This document shows, piece after piece, positions 42,243-50,813 of a DNA stretch of 64,000 nt. Under the pieces are notes generated by a model. It did no database searches and was not told the DNA's origin. It was given only the letters and a program-made list of their open reading frames with translations. The position numbers and the translations under genes were made by a program. The stretch's first letter is position 1. Every line of letters starts with the position of its first letter. This stretch comes from Sporosarcina sp. FSL K6-3457 (GTDB lineage: Bacteria; Bacillota; Bacilli; Bacillales_A; Planococcaceae): positions 1,815,501 through 1,879,500 of the forward strand of contig NZ_JBBOWX010000001.1 in the NCBI RefSeq assembly GCF_038007285.1. The letters run 5' to 3'.

Positions 42243-42286
42243 GCAGCTAAGAATTGCTATGGGTAGCTGCTTACTCGCATCAAAAA

Positions 42287-42300
42287 TGCAACCGATTGCT
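42287..42300. promoter_or_regulatory. LacI-type operator O3 of cluster 1
   Basis: TGCAACCGATTGCT contains the inverted repeat GCAA-N4-TTGC and shares TGCAACCG with O1 and O2. It lies 35 bp before the ThuA gene, giving the catabolic genes a control point of their own. A weaker half-site TGCAACAG follows at 42309. Confidence 0.6.
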
Positions 42301-42334
42301 TAAAATCATGCAACAGATGAAGGAGGAACTATCT

Positions 42335-43060
42335 ATGAATATTGTCGTATGGAATGAAAATCGTCATGAACAAAAAAATCCGGTGGTCGCTGAGATTTAT
42401 CCGAAAGGGATTCATGGGGCGATTGCAGATTTTTTACAACAAGATGCTCATCAAGTAACAACTGCAACATTAGATGAACCTGAACACGGTTTAACGGAAG
42501 AAGTATTAAATGCGACGGATGTACTCGTTTGGTGGGGACATCTTGCGCATGATGAAGTACAGGATGACATTGTTGAAAGAGTGAAGAAGCGCGTGTTGGA
42601 AGGTATGGGACTAATTGTGTTGCACTCGGCACACTTTTCGAAAATATTTAAAACGTTAATGGGCACAACTTGTGATTTGAAATGGCGTGAGGCTGATGAG
42701 AAGGAGCGTCTATGGGTCGTTGATCCGAGCCATCCGATTACAGCGGGGATTGGGGAATATATCGAACTTGAAAAAGAAGAAATGTACGGTGAGCATTTTG
42801 ATATTCCTGCACCTGATGAGTTAGTGTTTGTTAGCTGGTTTGAAGGTGGGGAAGTTTTCCGAAGTGGAGCGACATTTAAACGTGGGCAAGGGAAAATCTT
42901 TTATTTCCGTCCAGGACATGAAACGTATCCTACATACTACAATAAAGATGTACAAAAGGTAATTTGTAATGCAGTCAAATGGGCTAAAAATACAAATACG
43001 CCAACACCCATTTATGGGAATGCTAAACCGTTAGAGAAAATTGCGAACCATAACGAATGA
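42335..43060 (+). CDS. ThuA-like protein
   Basis: This 241-residue protein of the ThuA family has a class-I glutamine-amidotransferase-like fold, first linked to trehalose use in Sinorhizobium. The segments [50 protein letters not shown] and [11 protein letters not shown] are characteristic. In the ThuA/ThuB pathway ThuA acts on 3-keto-glycosides made by ThuB, and a Gfo/Idh (ThuB-like) gene follows directly. ATG 42335 follows AAGGAGGA. The actual sugar is not known. Confidence 0.85.
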   Translation: MNIVVWNENRHEQKNPVVAEIYPKGIHGAIADFLQQDAHQVTTATLDEPEHGLTEEVLNATDVLVWWGHLAHDEVQDDIVERVKKRVLEGMGLIVLHSAHFSKIFKTLMGTTCDLKWREADEKERLWVVDPSHPITAGIGEYIELEKEEMYGEHFDIPAPDELVFVSWFEGGEVFRSGATFKRGQGKIFYFRPGHETYPTYYNKDVQKVICNAVKWAKNTNTPTPIYGNAKPLEKIANHNE

Positions 43061-43080
43061 CACCAAGAGGAGTGAGATAA

Positions 43081-44106
43081 ATGACGAAATTGAGAGTTGC
43101 AGTGATTGGTTGCGGAAGCATTGCCAAGCATAGACATTTAGGAGAATATGATAGCCATTCGGCGGTGGAAATTGTTGCCGTGTGTGACATCGTGGAAGAA
43201 CGAGCGCAAGAGACGGCACTGCAATACGGTGCAAAGGCTTACACTGATTATAAAAAACTGCTAGAAGTTGAACAAATTGATGCGGTTAGTGTTTGTTTAC
43301 CGAACTATTTACACGCCCCTGTGTCAATTGCGGCACTAGAAGCAGGCTGTCACGTGTTGTGCGAAAAGCCAATGGCAACGTCAAAAGAAGAAGCGGAAGC
43401 AATGATTCAAGTAGCTAAATCGAATGATAAAAAGCTAATGATTGCCCATAACCAACGATTTGTACCGTCACACGCGAAGGCAAGAGCGTTAGTTGCCAGT
43501 GGTGAAATCGGGAAAATTTATAGCTTCCGAACTGCTTTTGGCCATGGTGGACCTGAGGGATGGAGTGTTGATGGTAAAGATAGTTGGTTCTTCAATAAGG
43601 AGCAGGCTTTTATAGGTGCAATGGGCGATCTTGGTGTACATAAAGCTGATTTACTGCGTTATTTACTCGGTGAAGAGTTTGTTGAAGTCGCTGGTTTTAT
43701 CGAAACAAGTGCAAAAGAAAATACAGATGTAGATGATAATGCGGTTTGTATTTTAAAGTCTGCGTCAGGAATTATCGGCACTTTAGCCGCGAGCTGGGCA
43801 TATACGTCAAGAGAGGATAATTCAACGATTATTTACGGCGAACATGCGACATTACGTTTAGAGGATGATCCAAATTATTCATTAATCGTGCAATATAAAA
43901 ATGGGGAAGTCGTTAACTATGAATTAGGCGCAATCCAATCGAATGCAGAAGGTGGTCAAACAACGACGCATGTTATCGACCATTTTATCGAGTCAATTGT
44001 GCACAATACAGAGCCGCTTATTAACGGTGAAGAAGGTATGAAATCGTTGGAAGTGATTTTAGCTGCTTTGGAGTCAATGAAGACAAAACAATTCAGTAAA
44101 ATTTAA
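43081..44106 (+). CDS. Gfo/Idh/MocA oxidoreductase (ThuB-like), paralogue A
   Basis: This NAD(P)-dependent sugar oxidoreductase has a Rossmann motif VIGCGSIAKHRHL at the N-terminus, the family signature CEKPMATSKEEAEAM and the C-terminal substrate-binding fold, with GAMGDLGVHKADLLRYLLGEE containing the catalytic His. By its place beside ThuA it may oxidise the C3 hydroxyl of a glycoside. The gene at 54769-55794 encodes a very similar protein, the result of a duplication that includes the next isomerase gene. A GGAGTGAG site precedes ATG 43081. Confidence 0.9.
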   Translation: MTKLRVAVIGCGSIAKHRHLGEYDSHSAVEIVAVCDIVEERAQETALQYGAKAYTDYKKLLEVEQIDAVSVCLPNYLHAPVSIAALEAGCHVLCEKPMATSKEEAEAMIQVAKSNDKKLMIAHNQRFVPSHAKARALVASGEIGKIYSFRTAFGHGGPEGWSVDGKDSWFFNKEQAFIGAMGDLGVHKADLLRYLLGEEFVEVAGFIETSAKENTDVDDNAVCILKSASGIIGTLAASWAYTSREDNSTIIYGEHATLRLEDDPNYSLIVQYKNGEVVNYELGAIQSNAEGGQTTTHVIDHFIESIVHNTEPLINGEEGMKSLEVILAALESMKTKQFSKI

Positions 44107-44113
44107 CTTGAAT

Positions 44114-44171
44114 CAGCAGGAGTTCGAACTCCTTGCTGATTAAGGAGGAATGAAGTTCAATTCCTCCCTGT
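44114..44171. repeat. Tandem hairpins after Gfo/Idh paralogue A
   Basis: CAGCAGGAGTT/AACTCCTTGCTG (about 44114-44138, one bulge) and GGAGGAAT/ATTCCTCC (about 44147-44168) follow the stop codon. The second is almost the same as the hairpin at 45250-45285, also next to a copy of the dispersed repeat. Confidence 0.65.
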
Positions 44172-44174
44172 TAG

Positions 44175-44267
44175 GCCTCCGGCGGATGTCAGGGATTTTG
44201 AGGGGAGTGAATTGTGCTATGCACAATTCAAAATCCCGACACAATTACGCCGAGGCGCAATTGATTA
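44175..44267. repeat. Dispersed structured repeat, copy 2
   Basis: It begins GCCTCCGGCGGATGTCA and ends CAATTGATTA. GGGATTTT...AAAATCCC encloses the perfect hairpin GAATTGTGC-TAT-GCACAATTC, followed by CAATTACGC-CGAG-GCGCAATTG. It lies between the Gfo/Idh and isomerase genes, close before the latter's ribosome binding site. Confidence 0.78.
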
Positions 44268-44283
44268 AATGGAGGTATGACTG

Positions 44284-45252
44284 ATGAAATTAGGCGTATT
44301 TGCGGTGTTATTTGCAGAAAAGTCATTTGAAGACATGCTAGATCATGTGAAAAGTGCAGGTGTAGAAGCGATTGAGATTGGGACAGGCGGTTATCCAGGC
44401 AATGCGCATTGTAATGTCGACGAGCTACTTGCGAGTGAAGACAAGCGCAAGGATTATTTGGATAAAGTGCAGTCACGAGGGTTAACCATCAGTGCGTTTA
44501 GTTGTCATGGTAATCCAGTTTCTCCAGACAAACAAGTGGCGCAAGAGGCCCATGAGATATTCGTCAAAACAGTGAAGTTAGCGAGCCTATTAGGAGTTCC
44601 TGTCGTCAACACGTTTTCAGGAACACCAGGGGCCCACGCGGATTCTAAGCTGCCAAGCTGGCCAGTTTCGCCATGGCCAACCGAGTACTCGGATATTTAT
44701 AATTGGCAATGGGAACAAAAACTGATTCCTTATTGGAAAGAACAAGGGAAGTTTGCGGAAGAGCATGGCGTGAAAATTGGCATTGAATTGCATGGTGGTT
44801 TTTCCGTGCATACTCCATATACATTGTTGAAATTAAGAGAAGCAACTTCACCGGCTATTGGAGCTAATTTGGACCCAAGTCATCTATGGTGGCAGGGAAT
44901 TGACCCAGTGGCAGCGATTAAAATTTTAGGCAAAGAAAATGCCATACACCATTTCCATGCGAAAGATACGTTTATTGATCAGGACAATGTCAATATGCAT
45001 GGTTTAACAGATATGCAGCCTTATGGGAATGTGCAAACACGTGCTTGGACATTTAGATCTGTTGGCTGTGGACATAGTATCCAAGAATGGTCCGATATGA
45101 TGAGTGCTTTGCGCACATATGGCTATGATTATGTGGTCAGCATTGAGCATGAGGATCCGTTGATGTCGATTGATGAAGGATTCTCACGTGCGGTGACGAA
45201 TTTGAAATCTGTTTTAATCAAGGATCAGCCTGCGGATATGTGGTGGGTGTAA
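44284..45252 (+). CDS. Sugar isomerase/epimerase (xylose-isomerase-like TIM barrel), paralogue A
   Basis: This 322-residue TIM-barrel protein of the AP endonuclease family 2 / xylose-isomerase-like superfamily has metal-binding segments GIELHGGFSVHTPY, NLDPSHLWWQG, HFHAKDTF and SIEHEDPL. Relatives beside Gfo/Idh and ThuA genes act as 3-keto-sugar epimerases, isomerases or hydrolases, for example YcjR. The paralogue at 55825-56793 is nearly identical in its C-terminal half. TGGAGG precedes ATG 44284. The precise reaction is not known. Confidence 0.85.
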   Translation: MKLGVFAVLFAEKSFEDMLDHVKSAGVEAIEIGTGGYPGNAHCNVDELLASEDKRKDYLDKVQSRGLTISAFSCHGNPVSPDKQVAQEAHEIFVKTVKLASLLGVPVVNTFSGTPGAHADSKLPSWPVSPWPTEYSDIYNWQWEQKLIPYWKEQGKFAEEHGVKIGIELHGGFSVHTPYTLLKLREATSPAIGANLDPSHLWWQGIDPVAAIKILGKENAIHHFHAKDTFIDQDNVNMHGLTDMQPYGNVQTRAWTFRSVGCGHSIQEWSDMMSALRTYGYDYVVSIEHEDPLMSIDEGFSRAVTNLKSVLIKDQPADMWWV

Positions 45253-45285
45253 CAGGGAGGAATGAAGTTCAATTCCTCCCTGTTA
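45250..45285 (+). repeat. Perfect hairpin overlapping isomerase stop codon
   Basis: 14-bp arms TAACAGGGAGGAAT (45250-45263) and ATTCCTCCCTGTTA (45272-45285), with the stop codon within the left arm. No T-tail follows; the repeat copy 3 starts immediately after. Confidence 0.75.
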
Positions 45286-45286
45286 T

Positions 45287-45438
45287 GCCTCCGGCGGATG
45301 TCACAAATTTTGAGGGGAGAGTCTGGAAGGCAGTCTAAGTTCGCGACGTCCTGTCGCAACGACTGCATGACCTACATCTTGTAGGCCCCAAGCGCAATTC
45401 AAAGTTTGGACACAATTACGTCAAGACTTAATTGATTA
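45287..45438. repeat. Dispersed structured repeat, copy 3 (enlarged)
   Basis: The ends match copies 1 and 2 (GCCTCCGGCGGATGTCAC and TTAATTGATTA), but the central part is about 60 bp longer and adds small hairpins GCGAC/GTCGC and CCTAC/GTAGG. The 3' hairpin is CAATTACGT-CAAG-ACTTAATTG with one mismatch. It lies between the isomerase stop and its terminator. Confidence 0.72.
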
Positions 45439-45449
45439 ACCGAATAAGT

Positions 45450-45495
45450 AAAGTTGTGTTGTATGATGAAAATATTCATACGACACAACTTTTTT
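45450..45495 (+). terminator. Terminator of cluster 1, sister of 56812-56853
   Basis: 17-bp arms (45450-45466 and 45476-45492, starting AAAGTTGTGTTGTATGA, one G-U pair) are followed by a T-run. Its tail ACTTTTTTC (45488-45496) is the unoccupied equivalent of the MITE copy 2 target site. Confidence 0.92.
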
Positions 45496-45575
45496 CAGTA
45501 GTATTATGCTAATAAAGAAGAGATTTTTAGCCTTAGGAGTGTGAATTATAAAATGATGATGATGAGGAGAATATC

Positions 45576-47369
45576 ATGAAAAAAATGAAGATAAATAATT
45601 GGAAAAACAGTATAGAGAAGCGGGGAAAGTTAAAGAAAAGAGCGAAAAAGAGAAGTTTTGGCTACTTGAAATTTCTGAATTGGCGAAATATTAGTATTGG
45701 AAACAAATATATTATATCTTTTACCCTCGCTGCTTTACTTTTTATAATGGCAAGTGCAATTGTTTATTATCAATTATCTACCGTGGAAAAAAATACAGAC
45801 CAGTTTGAAAGAGATAGTCAACTAACATTCGATATGACACAAATGTCCTTACTCGCTCAATTGAAGGATGTACAAATGGCTGATTATATTATTACAAAAA
45901 ATACCAGCTATATTACTGAGTATAATAAACTCCGCGAACAATTCATGGAGTTAGAAAACAAACTAGAACCAATTATGCAAACCGAACGGCAACAAGCACT
46001 GTTAAAACATATCAAAGATAACAATGAAAAAATGGATGCTGTGCTATCTGATATAGAAGAGGTAATTGATGGGGAAGATATTATTACAGCAATATTTCGT
46101 GAACGGTCTAACTCATTAAGAGTTGGAACAGTTGAAGCAATTGATAGATTAATAGAAAATGTCCTAGAAGAACAAAAAGTAGCAATGGACGGTGCCAAAA
46201 ATAGTATAGATTCCAGTATTCTAGTTTTAATAATTTCTAATCTAGTCGCAATTTCTTTAGGAATCATTATTATGCTTGTCATTAGTCGCGGTGTTTCTCG
46301 AAATTTGAATACGGTTGTCAGTATTACAACTGATGTGGCGAATGGTAATTTAGTTGTGCAACCGATGGAGTATGAAGGCAATGATGAAATCGGGAAATTA
46401 GCAGTAGCGATTAACCTAATGACGACAAATATTCGAGGTATTTTAATGAAAGTGACAGACGCTTCACTTGCTGTTTCCTCTAGTAGTGAGGAGTTAACAC
46501 AAACAACAAATGAAGTGAATCAGGGTGGAGACCAAATCGCCTCAACTATGGCAGAGTTAGCATCGGGTTCTGAAGTACAAGCAAACAGTGCGGGAGACTT
46601 ATCTGAGAATATGAGTGATTTTGTCGAAATGGTTCACAACTCTGAACAAGAAGGAAGGCAAATTGCTACAGAATCTGAGCGTGTACTTCAGTATACTCAT
46701 GAGGGAACTACATTGATGAAAAACGCTGTAAATCAAATGCAGCAAATTGATTTTATTATCGCTGAAGCAGTTGGACAAGTTCAAAACCTGGATAAACAAT
46801 CAAATGAAATTACCCAATTGGTGTCAGTTATTAAAAGTATTGCTGACCAGACCAATTTATTGGCATTAAATGCCGCTATTGAAGCTGCACGTGCTGGTGA
46901 GCATGGATTGGGTTTTGCCGTTGTCGCAGATGAAGTTAGAAAACTATCTGAACAAGTTTCAATATCTGTTGCGGAAATCACAAATATTGTCACACATATT
47001 CATACAGAAACAGAGCAGGTTGTCACTTCTTTAAATAAGGGATATGAAGAAGTGAAAGAAGGGACAGAACAAATCGAAAAAACGGGAGAAAACTTTGAAG
47101 TGATTGATACTTCCATTTCCAATATGGTTGAAAAGGTGATTTCTATCTCAAACAATTTAAAAGACATTGCTCAAAGTAGTGACCAGATGAATGGTTTAAT
47201 ACAAGATATTGCCTCAGTATCTGAAGAGTCTGCAGCAAGTGTTGAACAAGTTGCAGCTACCACTGAAGAAATAGCTGGTTCTATGGATGAAATGTCTCAC
47301 AGTGCTGTAGAATTAGCGAAGCTAGCTGAACTCTTGAATGGTGAAATTAGTGTGTTTAAGCTAGAATAA
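45576..47369 (+). CDS. Methyl-accepting chemotaxis protein
   Basis: This chemoreceptor has 597 residues. An unusual, very basic N-terminal extension (about residues 1-40, many Lys and Arg) precedes TM1 (about 48-70). An extracytoplasmic helical domain of about 140 residues and TM2 (about 212-236) follow, then HAMP and a long signalling coiled coil with the conserved tip [19 protein letters not shown]...[15 protein letters not shown]. It is placed within the sugar-catabolic island, so it may sense the same sugar or its binding protein. AGGAGA precedes ATG 45576; 45496-45575 shows no clear promoter. Confidence 0.92.
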   Translation: MKKMKINNWKNSIEKRGKLKKRAKKRSFGYLKFLNWRNISIGNKYIISFTLAALLFIMASAIVYYQLSTVEKNTDQFERDSQLTFDMTQMSLLAQLKDVQMADYIITKNTSYITEYNKLREQFMELENKLEPIMQTERQQALLKHIKDNNEKMDAVLSDIEEVIDGEDIITAIFRERSNSLRVGTVEAIDRLIENVLEEQKVAMDGAKNSIDSSILVLIISNLVAISLGIIIMLVISRGVSRNLNTVVSITTDVANGNLVVQPMEYEGNDEIGKLAVAINLMTTNIRGILMKVTDASLAVSSSSEELTQTTNEVNQGGDQIASTMAELASGSEVQANSAGDLSENMSDFVEMVHNSEQEGRQIATESERVLQYTHEGTTLMKNAVNQMQQIDFIIAEAVGQVQNLDKQSNEITQLVSVIKSIADQTNLLALNAAIEAARAGEHGLGFAVVADEVRKLSEQVSISVAEITNIVTHIHTETEQVVTSLNKGYEEVKEGTEQIEKTGENFEVIDTSISNMVEKVISISNNLKDIAQSSDQMNGLIQDIASVSEESAASVEQVAATTEEIAGSMDEMSHSAVELAKLAELLNGEISVFKLE

Positions 47370-47373
47370 TGTA

Positions 47374-47413
47374 CAAAGACCGACTATCTTCGACAGTAGC
47401 TGGTCGGTCTTTG
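47374..47413 (+). terminator. Hairpin after chemoreceptor gene
   Basis: Perfect 11-bp arms CAAAGACCGAC (47374-47384) and GTCGGTCTTTG (47403-47413) directly after the stop. The T-tail is weak. The rest of the gap to 47587 shows only a small TTGCC/GGCAA hairpin near 47509-47523. Confidence 0.65.
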
Positions 47414-47587
47414 CAGACTTGTTCGATAGAAGGCATTGTTTTCAAAGGTATGTCACCAAATACTGATTCCCGCTATTCCGTATTTTGTTTTTTTGTCAAC
47501 TGGGTGCCTTGCCAACTAGGCAAAGTGCAAAAGTTTTTTGTTCTGTTTCAGAGTGAAAAATAATCAAATAATGAAAAGAGTGTTTGT

Positions 47588-48628
47588 ATGACTATATTGA
47601 GAGTAGGAATTATCGGTGCTGGTGGAATTGCAAGGGATGTACATATCCCAAGTTATTTGAATAACGGTAATAGAGTAGAAATCGTCGCGATTGCTGACGT
47701 TGCAGTTGAACGGGCACAGGAAGTTGCGGACAAGTTTGCAATTCCGCATGTCTTTGATTCATACCAAGAAATGTTAGGGAATGTAGAGCTAGATGCCGTT
47801 AGTGTTTGTGTGCCGAATAAGTTTCATGCAGCTGCGACGATTGCGGCACTTGAGGCGGGCTGTCATGTGCTGTGTGAAAAACCGCCGGCGATGACTGTAG
47901 AAGAAGCGGAACAAATGATCAAGGCTGCGAATGATGCGGAGAAAATTCTAACGTACGGCTTCCATTATCGTTATCGTCCTGAAGTAGAGGTTGCAAAATC
48001 ATTTATCGATGCCGGAGAAATGGGTAATATTTACTCGGCACGTGTGCACGCAATTCGCAGAAGAGGGATTCCAGGCTGGGGAGTCTTCACGAACAAGGAA
48101 TTGCAAGGCGGTGGACCTTTAATCGATATTGGTGTACATATGCTGGATACCGCACTCTACTTAATGGGCTACCCAGAGCCAGACGTTGTGCTCGGGAAAA
48201 CGCATCAGCAGATTGGCCATAAAAAGGGCGTTGGACTGCTGGGCGAGTGGGACTCTGACAACTATACAGTGGAGGACATGGCTGTTGGCATGGTGACATT
48301 TAAAAATGGTGCCACGTTAACATTGGAAGCTGCTTTTGCCGCAAACGTTGAAAAAGATGACACGATGCAAGTATCTTTGATGGGTAATAAAGGTGGAGCT
48401 GATATTTTCCCTTTGAAAATATATCAGGAGAAATACAATACACTCATCGATAGTACGCCAGCGTATTTACCAGAAACAAACGGACATCAACTGGAAATCA
48501 ACCAATTTGTGGCGTGCTGTTTAGAAGGGAAGACGCCATTAAGTACACCTGAACAAGGGCTTATCATTCAAAAGATTGTTAATGCGATATATGAATCTGC
48601 GGAAACTGGGAAAGCTATGCAGTTTTAA
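47588..48628 (+). CDS. Gfo/Idh/MocA oxidoreductase, divergent member
   Basis: This NAD(P)-dependent sugar oxidoreductase of 346 residues has the Rossmann motif IIGAGGIARDVHI, signature CEKPPAMTVEEAEQM, and GGPLIDIGVHMLDTALYLMG carrying the catalytic His region. It differs clearly from the two near-identical paralogues at 43081 and 54769, so it likely has another substrate or acts at another carbon. It stands alone between the chemoreceptor and the second YesL-like gene, with only a weak ribosome binding site (AAAAGAG). Confidence 0.9.
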   Translation: MTILRVGIIGAGGIARDVHIPSYLNNGNRVEIVAIADVAVERAQEVADKFAIPHVFDSYQEMLGNVELDAVSVCVPNKFHAAATIAALEAGCHVLCEKPPAMTVEEAEQMIKAANDAEKILTYGFHYRYRPEVEVAKSFIDAGEMGNIYSARVHAIRRRGIPGWGVFTNKELQGGGPLIDIGVHMLDTALYLMGYPEPDVVLGKTHQQIGHKKGVGLLGEWDSDNYTVEDMAVGMVTFKNGATLTLEAAFAANVEKDDTMQVSLMGNKGGADIFPLKIYQEKYNTLIDSTPAYLPETNGHQLEINQFVACCLEGKTPLSTPEQGLIIQKIVNAIYESAETGKAMQF

Positions 48629-48652
48629 GGTGCTAGGAGATTGTAATATTCG

Positions 48653-48690
48653 GAGCTCATTATTTGTTTTTTGAAAAAAATAATGAGCTC
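48653..48690. terminator. Inverted repeat after Gfo/Idh gene
   Basis: Perfect 13-bp arms GAGCTCATTATTT (48653-48665) and AAATAATGAGCTC (48678-48690). The T-run is inside the loop, so efficiency as a terminator is uncertain. Confidence 0.6.
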
Positions 48691-48736
48691 TCGAATAATT
48701 GTCTAGTATTTTTAATTCAATAGTGATACTATACTG

Positions 48737-48760
48737 TTAATGGAAAGCGCTTTCCATTAA
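48737..48760. promoter_or_regulatory. Palindromic operator before YesL-like gene 2
   Basis: A perfect 24-bp palindrome is centred on GGAAAGCGCTTTCC, directly after a TATACT -10 element (48730-48735). The same core occurs at 49510, 50585 and 50689. LacI-type repressor 2 is the likely binder; CcpA is an alternative, because the core resembles a cre site. Confidence 0.75.
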
Positions 48761-48790
48761 CGATTTTTAATTTTATAAGGGAGATTTTAG

Positions 48791-49420
48791 ATGGTGAACA
48801 CAGAAAATAACCCTATGAGAGGATTTCAAATTATTTTTGATTGGGCAGTCAAATTAGCCTACCTGAATCTACTATGGATTTTATTTTCACTACTTGGTCT
48901 TGGGATTTTTGGGATAGGGCCAGCAACAGTTAGTATGTTTGCAGTCATAAGAAAATGTCTAAGATATGGAACTGACTTTTCAATGACGAGGGAGTTTATT
49001 GGTGTATACCGGAGTAATTTCTGGTATGCCAATCGATTCATGTTGGTTTTGATACCAGCATATCTATTTGTTTGGATTGATTTTGCAGTGATACGTTTAC
49101 TGCCAAGCAGTTTTATAATTGATAAAGTTGTTTTTTTAAGTGTTATTATGCTGTCTTTGTTAGTTGTTATAGTAACTTGTTATGTATTTGCCGTGTATGT
49201 TCATTACGATTTAGCATTTTGGAGGAACTTTAAGTTTGCTTTTATGATAGCAGGTATATCCCCGCTATCAACGCTCATGATCCTACTAGGTTTATTTGTT
49301 TGTAGCATTATAGTACTTATTGTACCAGCGGCTTCACTATTTTATTTTATAAGTGTCCCAGTGCTTATTATTCAGGTCTGTGCGCTAAGAGCATTTAAAA
49401 AGATACCGGAACTGGCATGA
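48791..49420 (+). CDS. YesL-like membrane protein (DUF624), second copy
   Basis: This 209-residue membrane protein has about five hydrophobic helices and the family features NLLWILFSLLGLGIFGIGPATVSMFAVIRKCLR near the N-terminus. It is related to the protein encoded at 36207-36896. It has its own palindromic operator and lies just before the LacI-type gene that governs importer 2. The family is associated with CUT1 sugar importers, but its role is not known. Confidence 0.85.
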   Translation: MVNTENNPMRGFQIIFDWAVKLAYLNLLWILFSLLGLGIFGIGPATVSMFAVIRKCLRYGTDFSMTREFIGVYRSNFWYANRFMLVLIPAYLFVWIDFAVIRLLPSSFIIDKVVFLSVIMLSLLVVIVTCYVFAVYVHYDLAFWRNFKFAFMIAGISPLSTLMILLGLFVCSIIVLIVPAASLFYFISVPVLIIQVCALRAFKKIPELA

Positions 49421-49477
49421 GCTGAAAAGTAGTGATTACACTAATGAACACATATTTCTAAATCTTCAAGAAACTAC

Positions 49478-49523
49478 TTGACAAAGAAATGGTAGAGTAA
49501 TAATATAAGAAAAAGCGCTTTCC
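49478..49523 (+). promoter_or_regulatory. Promoter and operator of LacI-type gene 2
   Basis: A perfect TTGACA (49478-49483) and TAATAT (49501-49506) have a 17-bp spacer. AAAAAGCGCTTTCC (49510-49523) overlaps the start site, indicating negative autoregulation. Confidence 0.85.
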
Positions 49524-49538
49524 ATGGAGGGGTGATTT

Positions 49539-50543
49539 ATGGTTACAATTTATGATGTAGCAAAAAAAACAGGATATTCAATTACAACAGTCTCCAAAGT
49601 ATTAAACAATTATCCTAATGTGAGTGAAAAAGCAAAAGAGAAAGTAGAGAGGGTTGTAAAAGAATTGGGCTATATGCCGAATTCATCTGCAAGAACTTTA
49701 GCAACAAAAAAATCTAAAATGATAGGAGTAGTATTTTCAGAGGATTCGGATGTCGGAATCACTCACCCCTTCTTTAGTAGGGTATTTGAGAGTTTTAAGA
49801 AGCAGGTAGAACTTTATAATTATGATATGCTATTTGTTTCTAGGAATATTGAGAACAATCAAAGTTATTATAGCCACTTGAAAAATCGAGGTGTTGATGG
49901 GGTTATTGTAGTTGTTTCTGAATCAGAGGAAGTTGAGAATGAGCTGCTAGGTTCCGATATCCCAGTAGTTTTTATCGATGCACTTATTGAAAATACGAAT
50001 GCTGTTTATAGTGATAATTCGTTTGGGAGTATGATGGCTGTCGATCATTTGTATGAATTAGGTCATCGGAAAATAGCTCATATCACAGGAAAGTCTACAC
50101 TTTTTACTGCAATGGAAAGGATACAAGGATTTCAAATGGCAATTGAGAAGCATCAACTTACGATTCCAGCAAATTATATAGTTGATGGTGGTTACTTTAC
50201 TTATGAAGGTGGCCGAGTTGCGATGATGAAATTGCTTACACTTACAGATCCACCTTCTGCGGTATTTGTATCTGGGGATGAGATGGCGATAGGCGCTATA
50301 AAGGCAGTTAAAGAAGCGGGACTTCGAGTACCAGAAGATATTTCAATTATTGGATTTGATGATATTTCAATGGCTAAATATACTGACCCAGCTTTGACTA
50401 CAATCAGGCAGGATACAGATCGGATTGGTAGACAAGCTGCTGTTCTACTACTTGATGAAATTGATGGCGATACTAAGAATCATCGATCTAAAGTTATCCC
50501 AGTAAGCCTAGTAAAAAGAGATTCATGTCAACCATATATCTAA
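49539..50543 (+). CDS. LacI-family repressor 2
   Basis: The helix-turn-helix MVTIYDVAKKTGYSITTVSKVLNNY begins at residue 1 and a hinge helix follows, then an effector domain with GVDGVIVVVSES, VDHLYELGHRKIAHITG and SGDEMAIGAIKAVKEAG segments. It is a sugar-responsive repressor of 334 residues. Four GGAAAGCGCTTTCC-type sites lie upstream of YesL-like gene 2, upstream of its own gene and before importer 2, so it probably controls all three units. GGAGGGGTG precedes ATG 49539. Confidence 0.93.
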   Translation: MVTIYDVAKKTGYSITTVSKVLNNYPNVSEKAKEKVERVVKELGYMPNSSARTLATKKSKMIGVVFSEDSDVGITHPFFSRVFESFKKQVELYNYDMLFVSRNIENNQSYYSHLKNRGVDGVIVVVSESEEVENELLGSDIPVVFIDALIENTNAVYSDNSFGSMMAVDHLYELGHRKIAHITGKSTLFTAMERIQGFQMAIEKHQLTIPANYIVDGGYFTYEGGRVAMMKLLTLTDPPSAVFVSGDEMAIGAIKAVKEAGLRVPEDISIIGFDDISMAKYTDPALTTIRQDTDRIGRQAAVLLLDEIDGDTKNHRSKVIPVSLVKRDSCQPYI

Positions 50544-50584
50544 TATTAATACTTAAAGGAGGCGGTAATTTTTTTAATTCGAAA

Positions 50585-50598
50585 GGAAAGCGCTTTCT
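50585..50598. promoter_or_regulatory. Operator A of sugar importer operon 2
   Basis: GGAAAGCGCTTTCT lies just after the repressor gene. Its centre is 104 bp from operator B, close to ten helical turns, compatible with repression by looping. The rest of the 50544-50813 gap holds no other clear element apart from AT-rich candidate -10 boxes. Confidence 0.65.
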
Positions 50599-50688
50599 TT
50601 ATTTATTATAAAAGTATCCACGATCCAATGCCAAAGTAGACTTTTAGGAATGCTTTATCCCAATTAATATATTATTTTTCGATTAAAA

Positions 50689-50702
50689 GGAAAGCGCTTT
50701 AC
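50689..50702. promoter_or_regulatory. Operator B of sugar importer operon 2
   Basis: GGAAAGCGCTTTAC shares the core with the other three sites. A weak promoter (TTTAGG, TAATAT at 50665-50670) would place it just downstream of the start site. Confidence 0.65.
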
Positions 50703-50813
50703 CTCCTGGAAAATTACAACTTACGGATCTGAAAAAAATGTCTATTCCGAATAAAATCTACTATTTATTTTAGGGAGTAAACAAACATAAAAATCTGAAA
50801 AGGAAGTGTAGTT

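Noticed and set aside
44110..45440. A CRISPR array, because repeats are clustered here
   Set aside because: The repeats are few, differ in length, contain internal hairpins and are separated by a gene; there are no regular spacers and no cas genes.
47420..47587. A possible riboswitch before the third Gfo/Idh gene
   Set aside because: Only a short TTGCC/GGCAA stem is visible, with no match to a riboswitch consensus I know.
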